From: Coregonus clupeaformis
Lineage: Eukaryota > Chordata > Actinopteri > Salmoniformes > Salmonidae
DNA length: 64,000 nucleotides
Assembly: GCF_020615455.1 (NCBI RefSeq)
Contig: NC_059228.1
Location: 24,589,490 to 24,653,489, forward strand
Reading direction: 5' to 3'
The notes beneath the pieces are model-generated. The model was not told the origin of the DNA. It saw only the letters and a list, made by a program, of their open reading frames with translations, and searched no databases. How positions within the stretch are numbered: the first letter of the stretch is position 1; each line of letters begins with the position of its first letter. Of this stretch, positions 24,632-38,460 are shown piece by piece. The position numbers were made by a program, and so were the translations under genes.

Positions 24632-25226
24632 ATGGAGCCCTCACTGGAGTCCTCCTCTCCTGCTACAGAGTTTATGGGACAGGATAAGAGCACAAGAAGA
24701 CTTTCTCCGCTCTCCCTTGTTCCCCGTCCTGTTCTCCCTGACACTCTATCTGAGCTGCTGCCTGCCTTACCTGTGCCTGGACACCCTGTCCTCCAGAGTA
24801 GCCCTGGTGCACCATTACAAGATCCAGCCACAGAGCAGGGTGACCTGGGCAATGGCATGGAGCTGCCTGGCTACCTTCCTGCACACCCAAACTGTGTTCA
24901 TCTTCCCCCTCAGCGTTCTGCACTGGTACTGGAGACCAGTGGTCCTCCCTGCCCAAGCCCCTGGGGCTCTTCGTGTTGCCTGGGACGTGCTAGCCTGTCT
25001 CCTCCTCTTTGACCTGCAGTACTTTGTGTGGCACGTGTTGCACCACAAGGTGCCCTGGCTCTACCGGACTTTCCATAAGGTGCACCAACGCTACACAGCC
25101 ACCTTCGCCCTGACCACGGAGCACTCTGGGGTCTGGGAGACCCTGAGTCTGGGCTTGTTTGCGGCGGTGAACCCTGACCTGTTGGGCTGCCACCCGCTCC
25201 CCAAGATGCTCTTCTTCACCTTGAAC
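24632..25226 (+). pseudogene. ch25h: Cholesterol 25-hydroxylase copy 2, truncated and frameshifted
   Basis: It has the same truncation after TLN and the same loss of a CTCCT unit near the start as copy 1. The start at 24632 is therefore out of frame with the hydroxylase body (open from about 24717). It has lost a catalytic residue as well: the second box reads HKVHQ instead of HKVHH (about 25080-25092), so metal binding would fail even without the truncation. The first box, HVLHH, is intact. Confidence 0.88.
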
Positions 25227-25670
25227 ACTCAGACTAAAAACGAGTCTAGGGGTTTCCGAGTTTCCACCACAACTGTACATCTCTTGTTTCCCTTCTTCGC
25301 CACTGTAACCCACTCATTCTCACTCTCTGCACTTTTATCTTCACCCGACTCACTAGCAGTTTCAAACAAAACCTCAGTTTCCGCCTTCGTCAAATCCTTC
25401 GCATTACCTGACTGGCTTCACCCACAATGGGTACTAGTTTTCCCCCATTGAGATAGATAGAGGGCTCTTGTGCCCAAAATCATATTTTAGAATGGGCAGC
25501 GCCCTTAAGGACTTTCACCATTTTGCAGTAATCAAATGGGTTAAAAAAAGGAAGTAGTCAACTGGGTGGGACTTCCTATGGATTAAGGAAGGATCACATG
25601 ATTCCATCTGGGTCATCAGGAGGGATCAGCCAATGAATTATACTGGCAGTAAATCGCAAACCTTGGCATT
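25227..25670 (-). mobile_element. Antisense repeat fused to ch25h copy 2
   Basis: Same junction and same sequence as 12233-12660. Here the minus-strand ORF is not opened by the ATG used in copy 3. Confidence 0.4.
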
Positions 25671-26162
25671 ATACCTTTTCAAACAACCCACTCTAGGTGG
25701 CAGTATGCACCCTTTCAGTCTGTTTGCCAACTCCTAGAAGAAATAGAAGAAGAACATTGACTACTTCAAAATGGAGATGGCCTCAATAGCGCTTCCCATG
25801 CTCTCACAGATGTCATAATGAGACAGATACAATGATACAATTTCTATCTATGTTTCTCCCTCTATAAAAACCCTTTAGCTAAGAGTGAATGTATTTAGCC
25901 TTAAAATTTCAACCTGATATCCACAACTCCATTTAAGAAATTATAGTTACCTAAATGGGATAGTGATGTGCATTATAAAATGACTTGGTATTGTTTGCTG
26001 TTACTGTATTACTTTAATTAATGATCTGTAAACATTATAGAACAGAATACCTTTATTTTCACTTACACATTTTTCCAGAAACAGAATCCATTGTGCCCAC
26101 TGTGCAGAAAAACAAAACACAAGATCCTATCGCTCTGGATAGTCAGTCTGTGAGGTTATTAC
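25671..26162. repeat. Diverged IFIT 3' flank, second part, with extra 200-bp segment
   Basis: 25680-25880 (containing CTCTAGGTGGCAGTATG, CTCF-like, and CTCTATAAAAACCC, TATA-like) is present here and in unit 3 but not in unit 1. After it, the older IFIT flank resumes (TCAACCTGATATCCACAACT). No gene is present. Confidence 0.5.
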
Positions 26163-27263
26163 TGAGGTTAAAACTAAATGCATGCTTTTCAATCGAACGC
26201 TGCTGGCACCCGCCCACCCGACTAGAATCACCACTCTCGACGGGTCTGACCTCGAGTATGTGGACAACTACAAATACCTAGGTGTCTGGTTAGACTGTAA
26301 ACTCTCCTTCCAGACTCACATAAATAATCTCCAATCCAAAGTTAAATCTAGAATCGGCTTCCTATTTCGCAACAAAGCCTCCTTCACTCATGCTGCCAAA
26401 CATGCCCTCGTAAAACTGACTATCCTACCGATCCTTGATGTCATTTACAAAATAGCCTCCAACACTCTACTCAGCAAATTGGATGTAGTCTATCACAGTG
26501 CCATCCGTTTTGTCTCCAAAGCCCCATACACTACCCACCACTGTGACCTGTACGCTCTTGTTGGCTGGTCCTCACTACATGTTCGTCGTCAAACCCACTG
26601 GCTCCAGGCCATCTATAAATCACTGCTAGGCGAATCCCCGCCTTATCTTAGCTCATTGGTCACCATAGCAGCACCCACCCGTAGTCTGCACTCCAGCAGG
26701 TATATCTCACTGGTCATTCCCAAAGCCAACACCTCCTTTGGCCGCCATTCCTTCCAGTTCTCTGCTGCCAATGACTGGAACGAATTGCAAAAATCTCTGA
26801 AGCTGGAGACTCTTATCTCCCTCACTAACTTTAAGCATCAGTTGTCAGAGCACCTTACCGATCACTGCACCTGTACACAGCCCATCTGAAATTAGCCCAC
26901 CCAACTACCTCATCCCTATATTGTTATTTATTTTGCTCTTTTGCACCCCAGTATCTCTATTTGCACATAATCTCTTGCACATCTAGCATTCCAGTGTTAA
27001 TACTAATTGTAATTATTTTGCACTATAGCCTATTTATTGCCTTACCTCCATAACTTGCTACATTTGCACACACTGTATATATATTTTCTGTTGTATTTTT
27101 GACTTTATGTTTTTTTACCCCATATGTAACTCTGTGTTGTTGTTTTTATCGCACTGCTTTGCTTTATCTTGGCCAGGTCGCAGTTGTAAATGAGAACTTG
27201 TTCTCAACTGGCTTGCCTGGTTAAATAAAGGTTAAATAAATAAAAAATAAAAAAAATAAATAA
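26163..27263 (+). mobile_element. 5'-truncated L2-type LINE with reverse transcriptase C-terminus
   Basis: An open frame runs from the 5' edge to 26889 (236 codons from the first ATG). It encodes the part after the catalytic core of a non-LTR reverse transcriptase. It begins with the VDNYKYLGVWLDCKLSF block typical of L2/Jockey-type elements and has a conserved C-terminal segment (SFQFSAANDWNELQ). The 3' end has the fish L2 signature (AAATGAGAACTTGTTCTCAA, then GGTTAAATAAAGG repeats). It is flanked by ATTAC (26158-26162, 27264-27268). Units 1 and 3 have the empty site, so this is a private insertion of unit 2. It is inactive because the 5' part is missing. Confidence 0.85.
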
Positions 27264-27525
27264 ATTACATTGACATTTAAGTCATTTAGCAGACGCTCTT
27301 ATCCAGAGCAACTTACAGTTAGTGAGTGCATACATTTTCATACTGGGGTTCATAAAGGGGTTCTCTACTTTATAATGCAATAATTGTCTACATTGTCCGC
27401 AGTATGCCTTTACAGACACAATATGAAAATATGGATTCCAGACAGATGTTTGTCATGTTAGGCCTACATATTTATAGGAATTAGAATACTTTACCATTAT
27501 CCTTGAATTTACTTTCAAATGTTAG
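27264..27525. repeat. SINE tail and diverged IFIT flank
   Basis: 27268-27348 is the orthologue of the SINE tail at 12918. The rest is the diverged IFIT 3' flank, continuing after the LTR element at 29553. Confidence 0.6.
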
Positions 27526-27875
27526 TGTCACACCCTGGCTCGGGGACTCATTATGTTGAGCCAGGGTGTGTTCATTCTATGTTTTCTGTTTCTTCGGTGG
27601 GTGTTCTAGGTTGTCGATTTTCTATGTTTGCCGGTGTGACTCCCAATCAGAGGCAACGAGTGTCAGCTGTCGGCTGGTTGTCTCTGATTGGGAGCCATAT
27701 TTAATCTGTCGGTTTTTCCTTTGGTTTTGTGGGTTCTTGTTTCGAGTTAGTTTAGTTTCACCGTGTACTGTCACGTTATCGTCTTTGTTTGTTTTGATCG
27801 TGTTTCACTTATTAAAGAATATGTTTGCTTGCAACGCTGCGCCTTGGTCTACTCAATCCTACGACGAGCGTGACA
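27526..27875 (+). repeat. 5' LTR of the non-autonomous element
   Basis: 350 bp, TGTCAC...GTGACA. It contains an internal inverted pair, GACTCCCAATCAGAG and CTCTGATTGGGAGCC. The sequence after it, GAAGAACCCACC, would be the primer-binding site, but I cannot assign the tRNA. Confidence 0.9.
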
Positions 27876-28307
27876 GAAGAACCCACCAAAACTGGACCAA
27901 GCAGCGTGAAGAGGAGAGAGGAAGGACCTGGGATCAGGGGAGTAGGAGTTTCGGCTGGGCCACGCTAAGTGAAGAGGAGAGAGGCTGGTCTATGAAGCAA
28001 TGGATCGAGAGTCTGGCGAGAGCTAGGGAGGCCTGGTCCACGGGGAGGAGAGAACCCCAGAAAATTTTTAGGGGGGGGCTCACGACGTGGACGACGGGGC
28101 AGCAGGAGGCCGCGATGGAGCGGTCCAGCGGGTGTGAAGAGGAGGCCGCCAGGTTAAGGGGGCCACTGGTCACAGAGGAGAGGGAAAGTGTGGAGGCACG
28201 GCGAGAGGTACTGGGGTGTGTTACCAGTCCGGTCCGGCCCGTTCCTGATCCCTGCGTAGGGCCAGTGATGTGTGTCCCCAGTACGGTCTGGCCTGTTCCT
28301 GTTCCTC

Positions 28308-29040
28308 GCATCGAGCCTGTGGTGCGTGTCGTCAGCCCGGCCCGGCCTGTTCCTGCTTCCCGCATCGAGCCTGTGGTGCGTGTCGTCAGCCCGGCCCGGC
28401 CTGTTCCTGCTTCCCGCATCGAGCCTGTGGTGCGTGTCGTCAGCCCGGCCCGGCCTGTTCCTGCTTCCCGCATCGAGTCTGTGGTGCGCGTCGCCAGCCC
28501 GGCCCGGCCTGTTCCTTCTCCCCGCACCAAACCTGTGGTGCGCGTCGCCAGCCCGGTCCGGCCTGTTCCTGCTCCCCGCACCAAGTCTGTGGTGCGTCTC
28601 GTCAGCCCTGTCCGGCTCGTTCCTGCTCTCCGCACCAAGTCTGTGGTGCGCGTCGCCAGCCCGGCCCGGCCTGTTCCTTCTCCCCGCACCAAACCTGTGG
28701 GGCGCGTCGCCAGCCCGGTCCGGCCTGTTCCTGCTCTCCGCACCAAGTCTGTGGTGCGCGTCGCCAGCCCGGCCCAGCCTGTTCCTTCTCCCCGCACCAA
28801 ACCTGTGGTGCGCGTCGCCAGCCCGGTCCGGCCTGTTCCTGCTCCCCGCACCAAGTCTGTGGTGCGTCTCGTCAGCCCTGTCCGGCTCGTTCCTGCTCTC
28901 CGCACCAGGTCGGTGGTGCGCGTCGCCAGCCCATTCCGGTCCATTCCTGCTCCACGCACCAAGCCAGGGGTGTGTATCGTCAGCCCGGTCCGGTCCGTTC
29001 CTGTTCCACGCACCAAGCCAGGGGCGCGTGTCGTCAGTCC
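28308..29040 (+). repeat. Tandem array of 54-bp (18-codon) units
   Basis: The units translate on the plus strand as VVRVVSPARPVPASRIEP and variants, about thirteen in all. The first three are nearly identical and later ones alternate between two subtypes (ASRIEP, SPRTKP/APRTKS). All three plus-strand frames and one minus-strand frame stay open, because the unit contains no stop codon in any of them. The frame in use therefore cannot be decided from openness alone. The Pro-Val-Pro-rich frame is continuous with the gag-like N-terminus. Confidence 0.85.
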
Positions 29041-29202
29041 GGCTCCGGCCAGCGGAGCTAGACAGGACCAGGAGTACTTTGGGGGATTGGAGAGGAAGTG
29101 GGGATCAAGCCCGGAGCCGGAGACGCCGCCGAGGAGGAATGCCCTCCCCTGTTTTGCTCGTATTTAGGCGCGGTCGCAGTCCGCGCATTTAGGGGGGGGT
29201 AC

Positions 29203-29552
29203 TGTCACACCCTGGCTCGGGGACTCATTATGTTGAGCCAGGGTGTGTTCATTCTATGTTTTCTGTTTCTTCGGTGGGTGTTCTAGGTTATCGATTTTCT
29301 ATGTTTGCCGGTGTGACTCCCAATCAGAGGCAACGAGTGTCAGCTGTCGGCTGGTTGTCTCTGATTGGGAGCCATATTTAATCTGTCGGTTTTTCCTTTG
29401 GTTTTGTGGGTTCTTGTTTCGAGTTAGTTTAGTTTCACCGTGTACTGTCACGTTATCGTCTTTGTTTGTTTTGATCGTGTTTCACTTATTAAAGAATATG
29501 TTTGCTTGCAACGCTGCGCCTTGGTCTACTCAATCCTACGACGAGCGTGACA
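29203..29552 (+). repeat. 3' LTR of the non-autonomous element
   Basis: 350 bp; it differs from the 5' LTR by about one visible base (GGTTATCG against GGTTGTCG), which indicates a recent insertion. Confidence 0.9.
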
Positions 29553-29699
29553 GTTAGTATGGATGATCAAGCATCTCTCAACTATCCCAGTTGCTAAAAT
29601 TGAGCCCAGACACTTTTTAATACGAAAGTGTTTTTACTCAATCATAATTTTTCCTAGATTGTCCAATATACTAGATTTGTCCAAGTGGTATAGTGGTAA

Positions 29700-32597
29700 A
29701 GTGAATATATCAATTTTACATGACTGGGAAAACAGATATTCACTAATAAAGGTAAAACTAGTCAGTATCTGGTGTGACCACCAGTTGCCTCATGCAGCGC
29801 GACACATCTCCTTCACATAGAGTTGATCAATATGTTGTCTGGATAGTTGCTGGATATTGGTGAGAACTGGAACACACTGTCAAACACGTCGATCCAGAGC
29901 ATCCCGAACATGCTCAATGGATGACATGTCTGGTGAGTATGCAGGCCATGGATGAACTGGGACATTTTCAGCATCCAGGAATTGTGTACAGATCCTTGCG
30001 AGAGGGGGCCGTGTATTATCATGCTGAAACATGAGGTGATGGCGGCGGACGAATGGCACAACAATGGGCCTCAGGATCTCTTCACGGTATCTCTGTGCAT
30101 TCAAATTGCCATCGATAAAATGCAATTGTGTTTGTTGTCCGTAGCTTATGCCTGCCCATACCATAACCCCAATGCCACCATGGGACAGTCTGTTCACAAC
30201 GTTGACATCAGCAAACACGATGCCATACACACTGTCTGCCTTCTGCCCGGTACAGTTGAAACCGGGATTCATCTGTGAAGAGCAACCTTCTCCAGTGTGC
30301 TAATGGCCATCGAAGGTGAGCATTTGCCCACTGAAGTTGGTTACGACAATGAAATGCTGTCAGGTCAAGACCCTGGTGAGGAAGACGATTACGCAGATGA
30401 GCTTCCCTGAGACAGTTTCTGACAGTTCTTCGGTTGTGCACACCCACAGCTTCATCAGCTGTCTGGGTGGCTGGTGTCAGACTCCACAGGGGAAGAAGCC
30501 GGATGTGGAGGTCCTGGGCTGGCATGGTTACATGTGGTCTGCAGTTGTGAGGCCGGTTGGATGTACTGCCAAATTCTCTAAAACGATGTTGGAGGTGGCT
30601 GACAGTGCATTCGGAAAGTATTCAGACCCCTAGACTTTTTCCACATTTCGTTACATTACAGTCTTATTCTAATATGGATTTTTAAAAAAAATCATTTTCA
30701 ATCTAAACACAATACCCCATAATGAAAAAGAAAAAACAGGTTTTTAGACATTTTTGCCAATTTATAAAAATAAAAAACAGAAATACCTTATTTACAAAAG
30801 TATTCAGACCCTTTGCTATATGACTCGAAATCGAGCTCAGGTGCATCCTGTTTCCATTGATCATCCTTGAGATGTTTCTACAACTTGATTTGAGTCCACC
30901 TTTGGTAAATTCAATTGATTGTACATGATTTGGAAAGGCACACACCTGTCTATACATGGTCCCACAGTTGAAAGTGCATGTCAGAGCAGAAACCAAGCCA
31001 TGAGGTCGAAGGAATTGTCCGTAGAGCTCCGAGACATAATTGTGTCAAGGCACAGCTCTGGGGAAGGGTACCTAAACATTTCTGCAGCATTGAAGGTCAC
31101 CAACAACACGGTGGCCTCCATCAGCCTTAAATGGAAGAAGTTTGGAACAACCAAGACTCTTCCTAGAGCTGGCCGCCCGGCCAAACTGAGCAATCAGGGG
31201 AGAAGGGCCTTGGTCAGGAAGGTAACCAAGAACCCAATGGTCACTCTGACAGAGCTCCAGAGTTCCTCTGTGGAGATGGGAGAACCTTCCAGAAGGACAA
31301 CCATCTCTGCAGCGCTCCACCAATCAGGCCTCTATTGTAGAGTGCCCAGACGGAAGCCACTCCTCAGTAAAAGCCACATGACAGCCCGCTTGGAGTTTGC
31401 CAAAAGGCCCCTATAGTCTCTCAGACCATGAGAAACAAGATTATCTGGTCTGATGAAAGCAAGATTGAACTCTTTGGCCAGAATGCCAACCGTCACATCT
31501 GGAAAAAACCTGGCACCATCCCTACATTGAATCATGGTGGTGCCAGCATCATGCTCTGGGGATGTTTTTCAGCGGCAGGGACTGGGAGACTAGTCAGGAT
31601 CAAGGGAAAGATGAACGGAGCAAAGGACAGAGAGATCCTTGATGAAAACCTGCTCCAGAGTGCTCAGACTGGGGCAAAAGTTCACCTTCCAACAGGACAA
31701 TGACCCTAAACACACAGCCAAGAAAATGCAGGAGTGGCTTCGGGACACGTCTCTGAATGTCCTTGAGTGGTCCAGCCAGAGCCCGGACTTGAACCCGATC
31801 TAACATCTCTGGGGAGACCTGAAAATAGCTGTGCAGCGACGCTCCCCATCCAACCTGACAGAGCTTGAGAGGATCTGCAGAGAAGAATGGGAGAAACTCC
31901 CCAAATACAGGTGTACCAAGCTTGTAGCGTCATACCCACGAAGACTCAAGGCTGTAATCCCGGCCCAAGGTGCTTTAACAAAGTACTGAGTAAAGGGTCT
32001 GAATACTGATGTAAATGTGATATTTCCGTTTTTTTTCTTTCTTATTTTTCGTCTGGGCACTCTACGATAAAAACCTGTTTTTGCTTTGTCATCATGGGGT
32101 ATTGTGTGTAGATTGATGAGGGGGAAAAAACTATTTAATCCATTTTAGAAGAAGGCTGTAACGTAACAAAATGTGGAAAAAGTCAAGGGGTCTGAATACT
32201 TTCCAAATGCACTGTATGGTAGAGAAATGAACATTAAATTCTCTGGCATCAGCTCTGGTGGACATTGCTACACTCAGTATGCCAATTGCACGCTCCCTCA
32301 AAACTTGAGACATCTGTGGCATTGTGTTGTGTGACAAAACTGCACAGTTTAGAGTGGCCTTTTTAGGTGTAATGATCATGCTGTTTAATCAGTTTATTGA
32401 TATGCCACACCTATCAGGTGGATGGATTATCTTGGCAAAGGAGAAATGCTCACTTACAGGGATGTAAACAAATTTGTGCACAGCATTTTAGATAAGTAAA
32501 CTTTCGGTGCATATTCAAAATTTCTGGGCTATTTTATTTCAGCTCATAAAACATGGGACCAACACGTTATATGTATAAAAAAAACAAAAAACAGTTT
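29700..32597 (-). mobile_element. Degenerate Tc1-like transposon 1 (unit 2), split by a nested Tc1
   Basis: Two parts, 29700-30602 and 32215-32597. The transposase on the minus strand is readable in two overlapping frames. 30208-30525 has the DNA-binding/linker part and FTDESRFQLY. 29880-30272 has MVWAGISYG, QHDNTRP and SSIEHV. One frameshift separates them, near 30210-30270. About 30 bp near 29745 are missing compared with unit 1. Confidence 0.8.
30603..32214 (+). mobile_element. Nested Tc1-like transposon 2 (unit 2)
   Basis: 1,612 bp, ends CAGTGC and GCACTG; the left flank is GA instead of TA. The transposase N-terminus is at 30919-31416 and the middle part at 31428-31703 (WSDESK). It ends with the same TAA in place of the catalytic Glu codon (about 31801) as the other two copies. 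Confidence 0.87.
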
Positions 32598-33740
32598 AAG
32601 TAGGTCATGTGACATCCCAACAACTTTGAGAGAAAAAAATCGTTATATCTGATTTGTGCCACTGCACTCTCATTGGCTAGAATCGTCCCAGCTGATCTTG
32701 TCCTTTCCCAATTACTTTCCATTTTTGAAAACATTTATTTTCATTGTTAGAGTGGAAAATACAGCTCGCCAGCTTGTTGTTACAGACATAAAGGGTAACC
32801 AAGAGACAGGTCACAGGGGCTATAAAGCTGAAGCATCCTTTTAGATCGTTTTCTCACCACCAAATATGTCAGTGAGAGGAAGTCCATTCGCGGGTAGTGG
32901 GAGAAGATGGAAGTCCTTGTCCCAAAATATCCCAGAATGCACCGCGCGGCCCTTTGACGATGCATGGGCAACGTAGACAATTGCCGTTACTAAGAGTTTA
33001 ATGGAGTTTCCCATCTCCTCTAAAGTATCTCTGGTGAAACTGGGCCTGCATTATGCAAATTTTCTAAAGTAAAAAAAAAAAAAGTTGTTTAGAAGGAGTG
33101 CAAGGTTGAGTTGAGTTTGTACACACGCGCACTTCAAAGGTGGCGTTCCCTAACGGAAATATGCAAATACTTGCTACAACGCACCAATAGGATCTCGCTA
33201 GCTCATGCTTGACTTTGCCCACCTCCTTGCTTGTTCTGCCCACTATGCTTCATTTGCTCCCACTGTAAACGACACAGAAGACCTGTCTTGGGTTAGTTAT
33301 AAATATATTTGTTGTAGTCCTTAAACCCGGAAATAAGTTACCTCTGGTTCGTTCAGCCAGAGAGGAAGCAGAAGAGGAAGAGAGAGACCCAACTCGGCGG
33401 AAAATCTATCTCCCTTCAGCAAGTGACGTTTTTTTGTTGTTTCGCCCACCAAGCAATGAGTTTTTATATGGATATCAATTGTATGGAGTGTCGAATTTGG
33501 TCAATAAAAAAATGTATGGCTTATTTGCTACGTGAGGTTTATTTGATCAAATAGGAGTTTCGTAATGCTGAAGTTGTTACAAGTGTACGTGACATCCCAG
33601 CAACTTTGAGAAAAAACACCTCATATCGGAGTTGTCTCGAAATGGCTATGCATATTCATGGTCTGAGGCTAGTAGAATAGCATCTCAATTTCAATTCATT
33701 TCAGCTCAGTTTCCACATCATTTTATGGGCAGTGTGCACA
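32598..33740. repeat. Non-coding unit spacer (unit 2/3 boundary)
   Basis: Counterpart of 16237-17393, nearly identical, with the same octamer, CCAAT and TATA-like motifs and the same direct-repeat pair. No gene is supported. Confidence 0.45.
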
Positions 33741-36218
33741 TAGCCTGTCTTCTCTTGAGAGCCAGGTCTGCCTACGGCGACCTTTCTCAATAGCAAGGCA
33801 ATGCTCACTGAGTCTGTACATAGTCAAAGCTTTCCTTAATTTTGGGTCAATCACAGTGGTCAGGTATTCTGCCACTGTGTACATCTTTCTCCATTTAATA
33901 CAGACGGTTGACGTCAACAACCCTCATCAAATATTCAAAAAAGTATTACAATAATGAGATGTATCCACCAATCAAAAGAAAGGATAGGCGGGAGCTAGAC
34001 AGCTCGCCGTGCCGCTTTGTGGACAACGACTCCCATTGTTAGGGCGGAGAAACATGTATCTTGTCAGTATATCCATAATCTTTGGTTTAGCCATTCCTAT
34101 GGGGAAAATTAATTGGGAAAGAATAGGGTTCTGGGTTAAATGCCGAAAGTAAAGTTTGAGGTTAACACAAGTTTAGGAGATCTTCTATGTTTTGTTCTGT
34201 GAGATAATATAAGTGAGTTAACATGACCTTTATGAATGATGAAGCCTTTATGTGCTTTTTTAAATTACATAAATGCTTCAAAATTTACAAAAAGTGACAT
34301 TAGCTGATGAAGATTATTTCATAGAACAAAACATATAAAATCTCCTAAACCTGTGTTTACCACTGACCTTATTTTTGGCGTTTATCCAAAAACACCATTC
34401 ATTTCCACTTATGGCTTTGTCCAACGAACCATGGCGGAGTTAGTGTGCCTACAAAAAGACGCCATTACTATTTCTCTATGGAGTTTCTGGTCAATATAAT
34501 GGATAATCTGTGGCTCTGCCGATTCCTTTAACCAGATGTTACGGTTTTCAGGAGAAATGTAAAGAGAGCCTGTGGCGCAAATCCGCTTTTGGACGTTAAC
34601 AACGTGACACTCCATCTTAACTACACCACAGTTACTGGATTGGTTCAACAGTGCAGAAGAGAACCTCGCCCAACATGTCATGTCAAGTCCAGGATGTAGG
34701 GGATCTAGTTTCAGGCTTCTGTTAGGCCTGCTGTATTAGGTTAGGGGAGAGATAACCAAATAGAGAAACAGGATATACAATCGAAGTGTACGGGACAGAA
34801 TGTAAATAAACGAGCCCAGGGTTCACATTATTCCTCACACTGGATTCACCTCCTATGAATAGCTACACCACCAGAGATAGGAGAAGAGCGATGGAATGAG
34901 AATGTTATGTTTAAGGCCAGGAGTTTTACCTGACCACTTGACCTGACCATGAAAAACTCTGAAGCCGTATGCCAGCCTTCGGCATGTCAGTCAATCAATT
35001 ACTAAAATAGAGACACAAGTGAATTTATGGATGCTGAACTGGTGGTGATGCATGAGACGATGGGGAGTTATGGATTGGCTTCATTAAACACTAGGTGGCG
35101 CCTTATACACAAATATAATCCTGTTTTTCGTCAAACCCATGCAAGGGAAGTAGTGTTGTCTGACGAAAACTGAACGGGGTAGCCTACTGTACAAAATCAA
35201 GGAGCTCAGTAGGTGTGTAGTGTAATGTGTATTTAAATAATGTAAAGTACTTTAGAACTTTAAGAATTTATGAAATACTGCACAGTGGTGGTAATATGTT
35301 GGCCAATCTTTCTCAGCAGCAATGATACTGTGATTTCTGGAGCAACTTCTGAGAAGGTGATGTATTGTGATGTCAACTGACACTAGTCACCCTTCATTCC
35401 CCATTGCTTTCCACTGACATATTCTTTGCTGTATTTGTGGTGTACCCTGACCTTGTACCGTATGCATGACTTTCAGAGCCATAATCAATCAAACTCAGAC
35501 CATAGCTGATGATAGTCAATGTATTTGGTCGTACAATTTGAACTAGATATCCACAGCTATGCATTAAGAAATTCTAGTAACCTACTGGGATAGTGGTGTG
35601 TACTATAAAATAACTTGGTATTGTTTGCTGTTACTGTATTTCTTTAATTAATGATATTTTAACAGAATAGAAGAGAAAACCTTTATTTTCACAAGAACTT
35701 ACAAGATATTTGACAGTACAATATTACACATTACATACATTTTCCAGAAATAGAATCTATTGTGCCCAGTGTGAAGAAAATAAAATCAGGAAGATCCTAT
35801 CACTCTGGATTGTCAGTCTGTGAGGCTATACAGGACCTCTCTACTCTATAGTGCAAGACTGAAAAATAGCCTATTAGTTTGTCTACAGTACATTAGTCCA
35901 CAGTTAACCTTTACAGACACAATTGAAAAATTGGATTCCAGACAGATGTTTGTCATGTTAGGCCTGCATATATATATAATAATTTACTATCAGCCTTGAA
36001 TTTACTTCCAAGTGTTAGTATTGATGATCATGCGTCTCTCAGCAATCCCAGTAACAAAATTGAGCGCAGACATTTTGAATACTAAGGTATTAATTTTCTC
36101 ATAAATCAAGATTTGTCCTAGATTTACCAAAATTTGGTGAATTTGGTGAATATATTTTCCACATTAATCAATCATGAACAGGCAATGTAAATTTGAACGA
36201 TTCGGCAGGTAGTTCTGG
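33741..36218. repeat. IFIT 3' flank (unit 3)
   Basis: Aligns to 17394-19876 almost throughout. It contains the fold-back repeat (about 34095-34440), a CTCF-like CACTAGGTGGCGCC (about 35089) and the polyadenylation-like CTTTATTTTCAC (about 35681). It shares with unit 2 the loss of about 30 bp directly after the IFIT stop, including the downstream AATAAA site. Confidence 0.65.
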
Positions 36219-37798
<1,580 letters not shown>

Positions 37799-37865
37799 CT
37801 TGTGGTCTCTGAGTTTCAAGAGCAAATTAATGTCTGATTAGATACCTCACTGGCTTATATCCTGA

Positions 37866-37977
37866 TTTTATACTGTATGGACCACATTCTTATCTTAGAA
37901 TCAGCTGGTCATGCTGTTTACTGCATCACTTTACAACCAAGTATCAAAGTTTCGTTTCTAGCCATAGTTTTGTTTCT
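37866..37977 (-). promoter_or_regulatory. IFIT promoter (unit 3)
   Basis: TATAAAA at 37872-37866, AGAAACGAAACT at 37959-37948 and AGAAACAAAACT at 37977-37966, all on the minus strand. Confidence 0.72.
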
Positions 37978-38399
37978 AGCAAATAGAGACTAAAGTGAAT
38001 GGTCGTTGCAATAACATCTACATTTAAATATCAATCAACTGTAATCAACCAACCAACCAACCAATCCATCAACCAAATTACTTAATAAATATTTAGATAA
38101 CATTTCAGAGAAATTAATGCAAACATAATTCAGCCTTTTTACTCTATGCAAAAGTAAGAAACACTTTAGTGGATTGCTAACTGACCCATTTTAATTGACA
38201 ATCACAGAAATGTTGAGTTAACACGTTGAGCAAAAGTAGGTTTTGTGTATCACATCTTAACATCTTACAGGTAAAGTTTATTAAGGTCAGAGAGCAGGCT
38301 CTTTCAGGTCCAAGGTCTAGCTGTGTTGTACATCAGAGGTAAAGATGTCATATTTTATGGCATTGAGTGTTTCTTATTTTATGACATCACATGTGGTTT

Positions 38400-38460
38400 A
38401 GCTCCCCTTGGTGATAGTGCACCCAGGCCAGGTTCCTATAGTGGACCACCAGACTTAGCT
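38400..38460 (-). pseudogene. ifit: 61-bp IFIT exon 2 fragment (unit 3)
   Basis: Identical in extent to 9386-9446 and 22177-22237, with the same single mismatch to the gene. Confidence 0.88.

Larger units (their letters stand above)
27526..29552 (+). mobile_element. Complete non-autonomous LTR retrotransposon
   Basis: Two 350-bp LTRs (27526-27875 and 29203-29552) begin TGTCACACCC and end CGTGACA, and are almost identical. A 5-bp target duplication, GTTAG, flanks the element (27521-27525 and 29553-29557); units 1 and 3 have a single GTTAG. A polypurine tract, AGGGGGGGGTAC, precedes the 3' LTR. The 1.33-kb interior has no protease, reverse transcriptase or integrase. Its first 330 bp encode a charged, gag-like frame on the plus strand. 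The remainder is an array of about thirteen 54-bp units. The LTR has TATTTAAT and ATTAAAGAAT signals that could serve as promoter and polyadenylation sites. It must have been mobilised in trans. Confidence 0.9.

Noticed and set aside
27934..29016. Minus-strand 360-codon ORF across the LTR element
   Set aside because: It is open only because the 54-bp unit lacks stops on that strand. It runs against the LTR, PPT and gag-like orientation.
28308..29040. Possible CRISPR-like or satellite array
   Set aside because: The 54-bp units are contiguous with no unique spacers, lie inside a bounded LTR element and belong to a eukaryotic genome.
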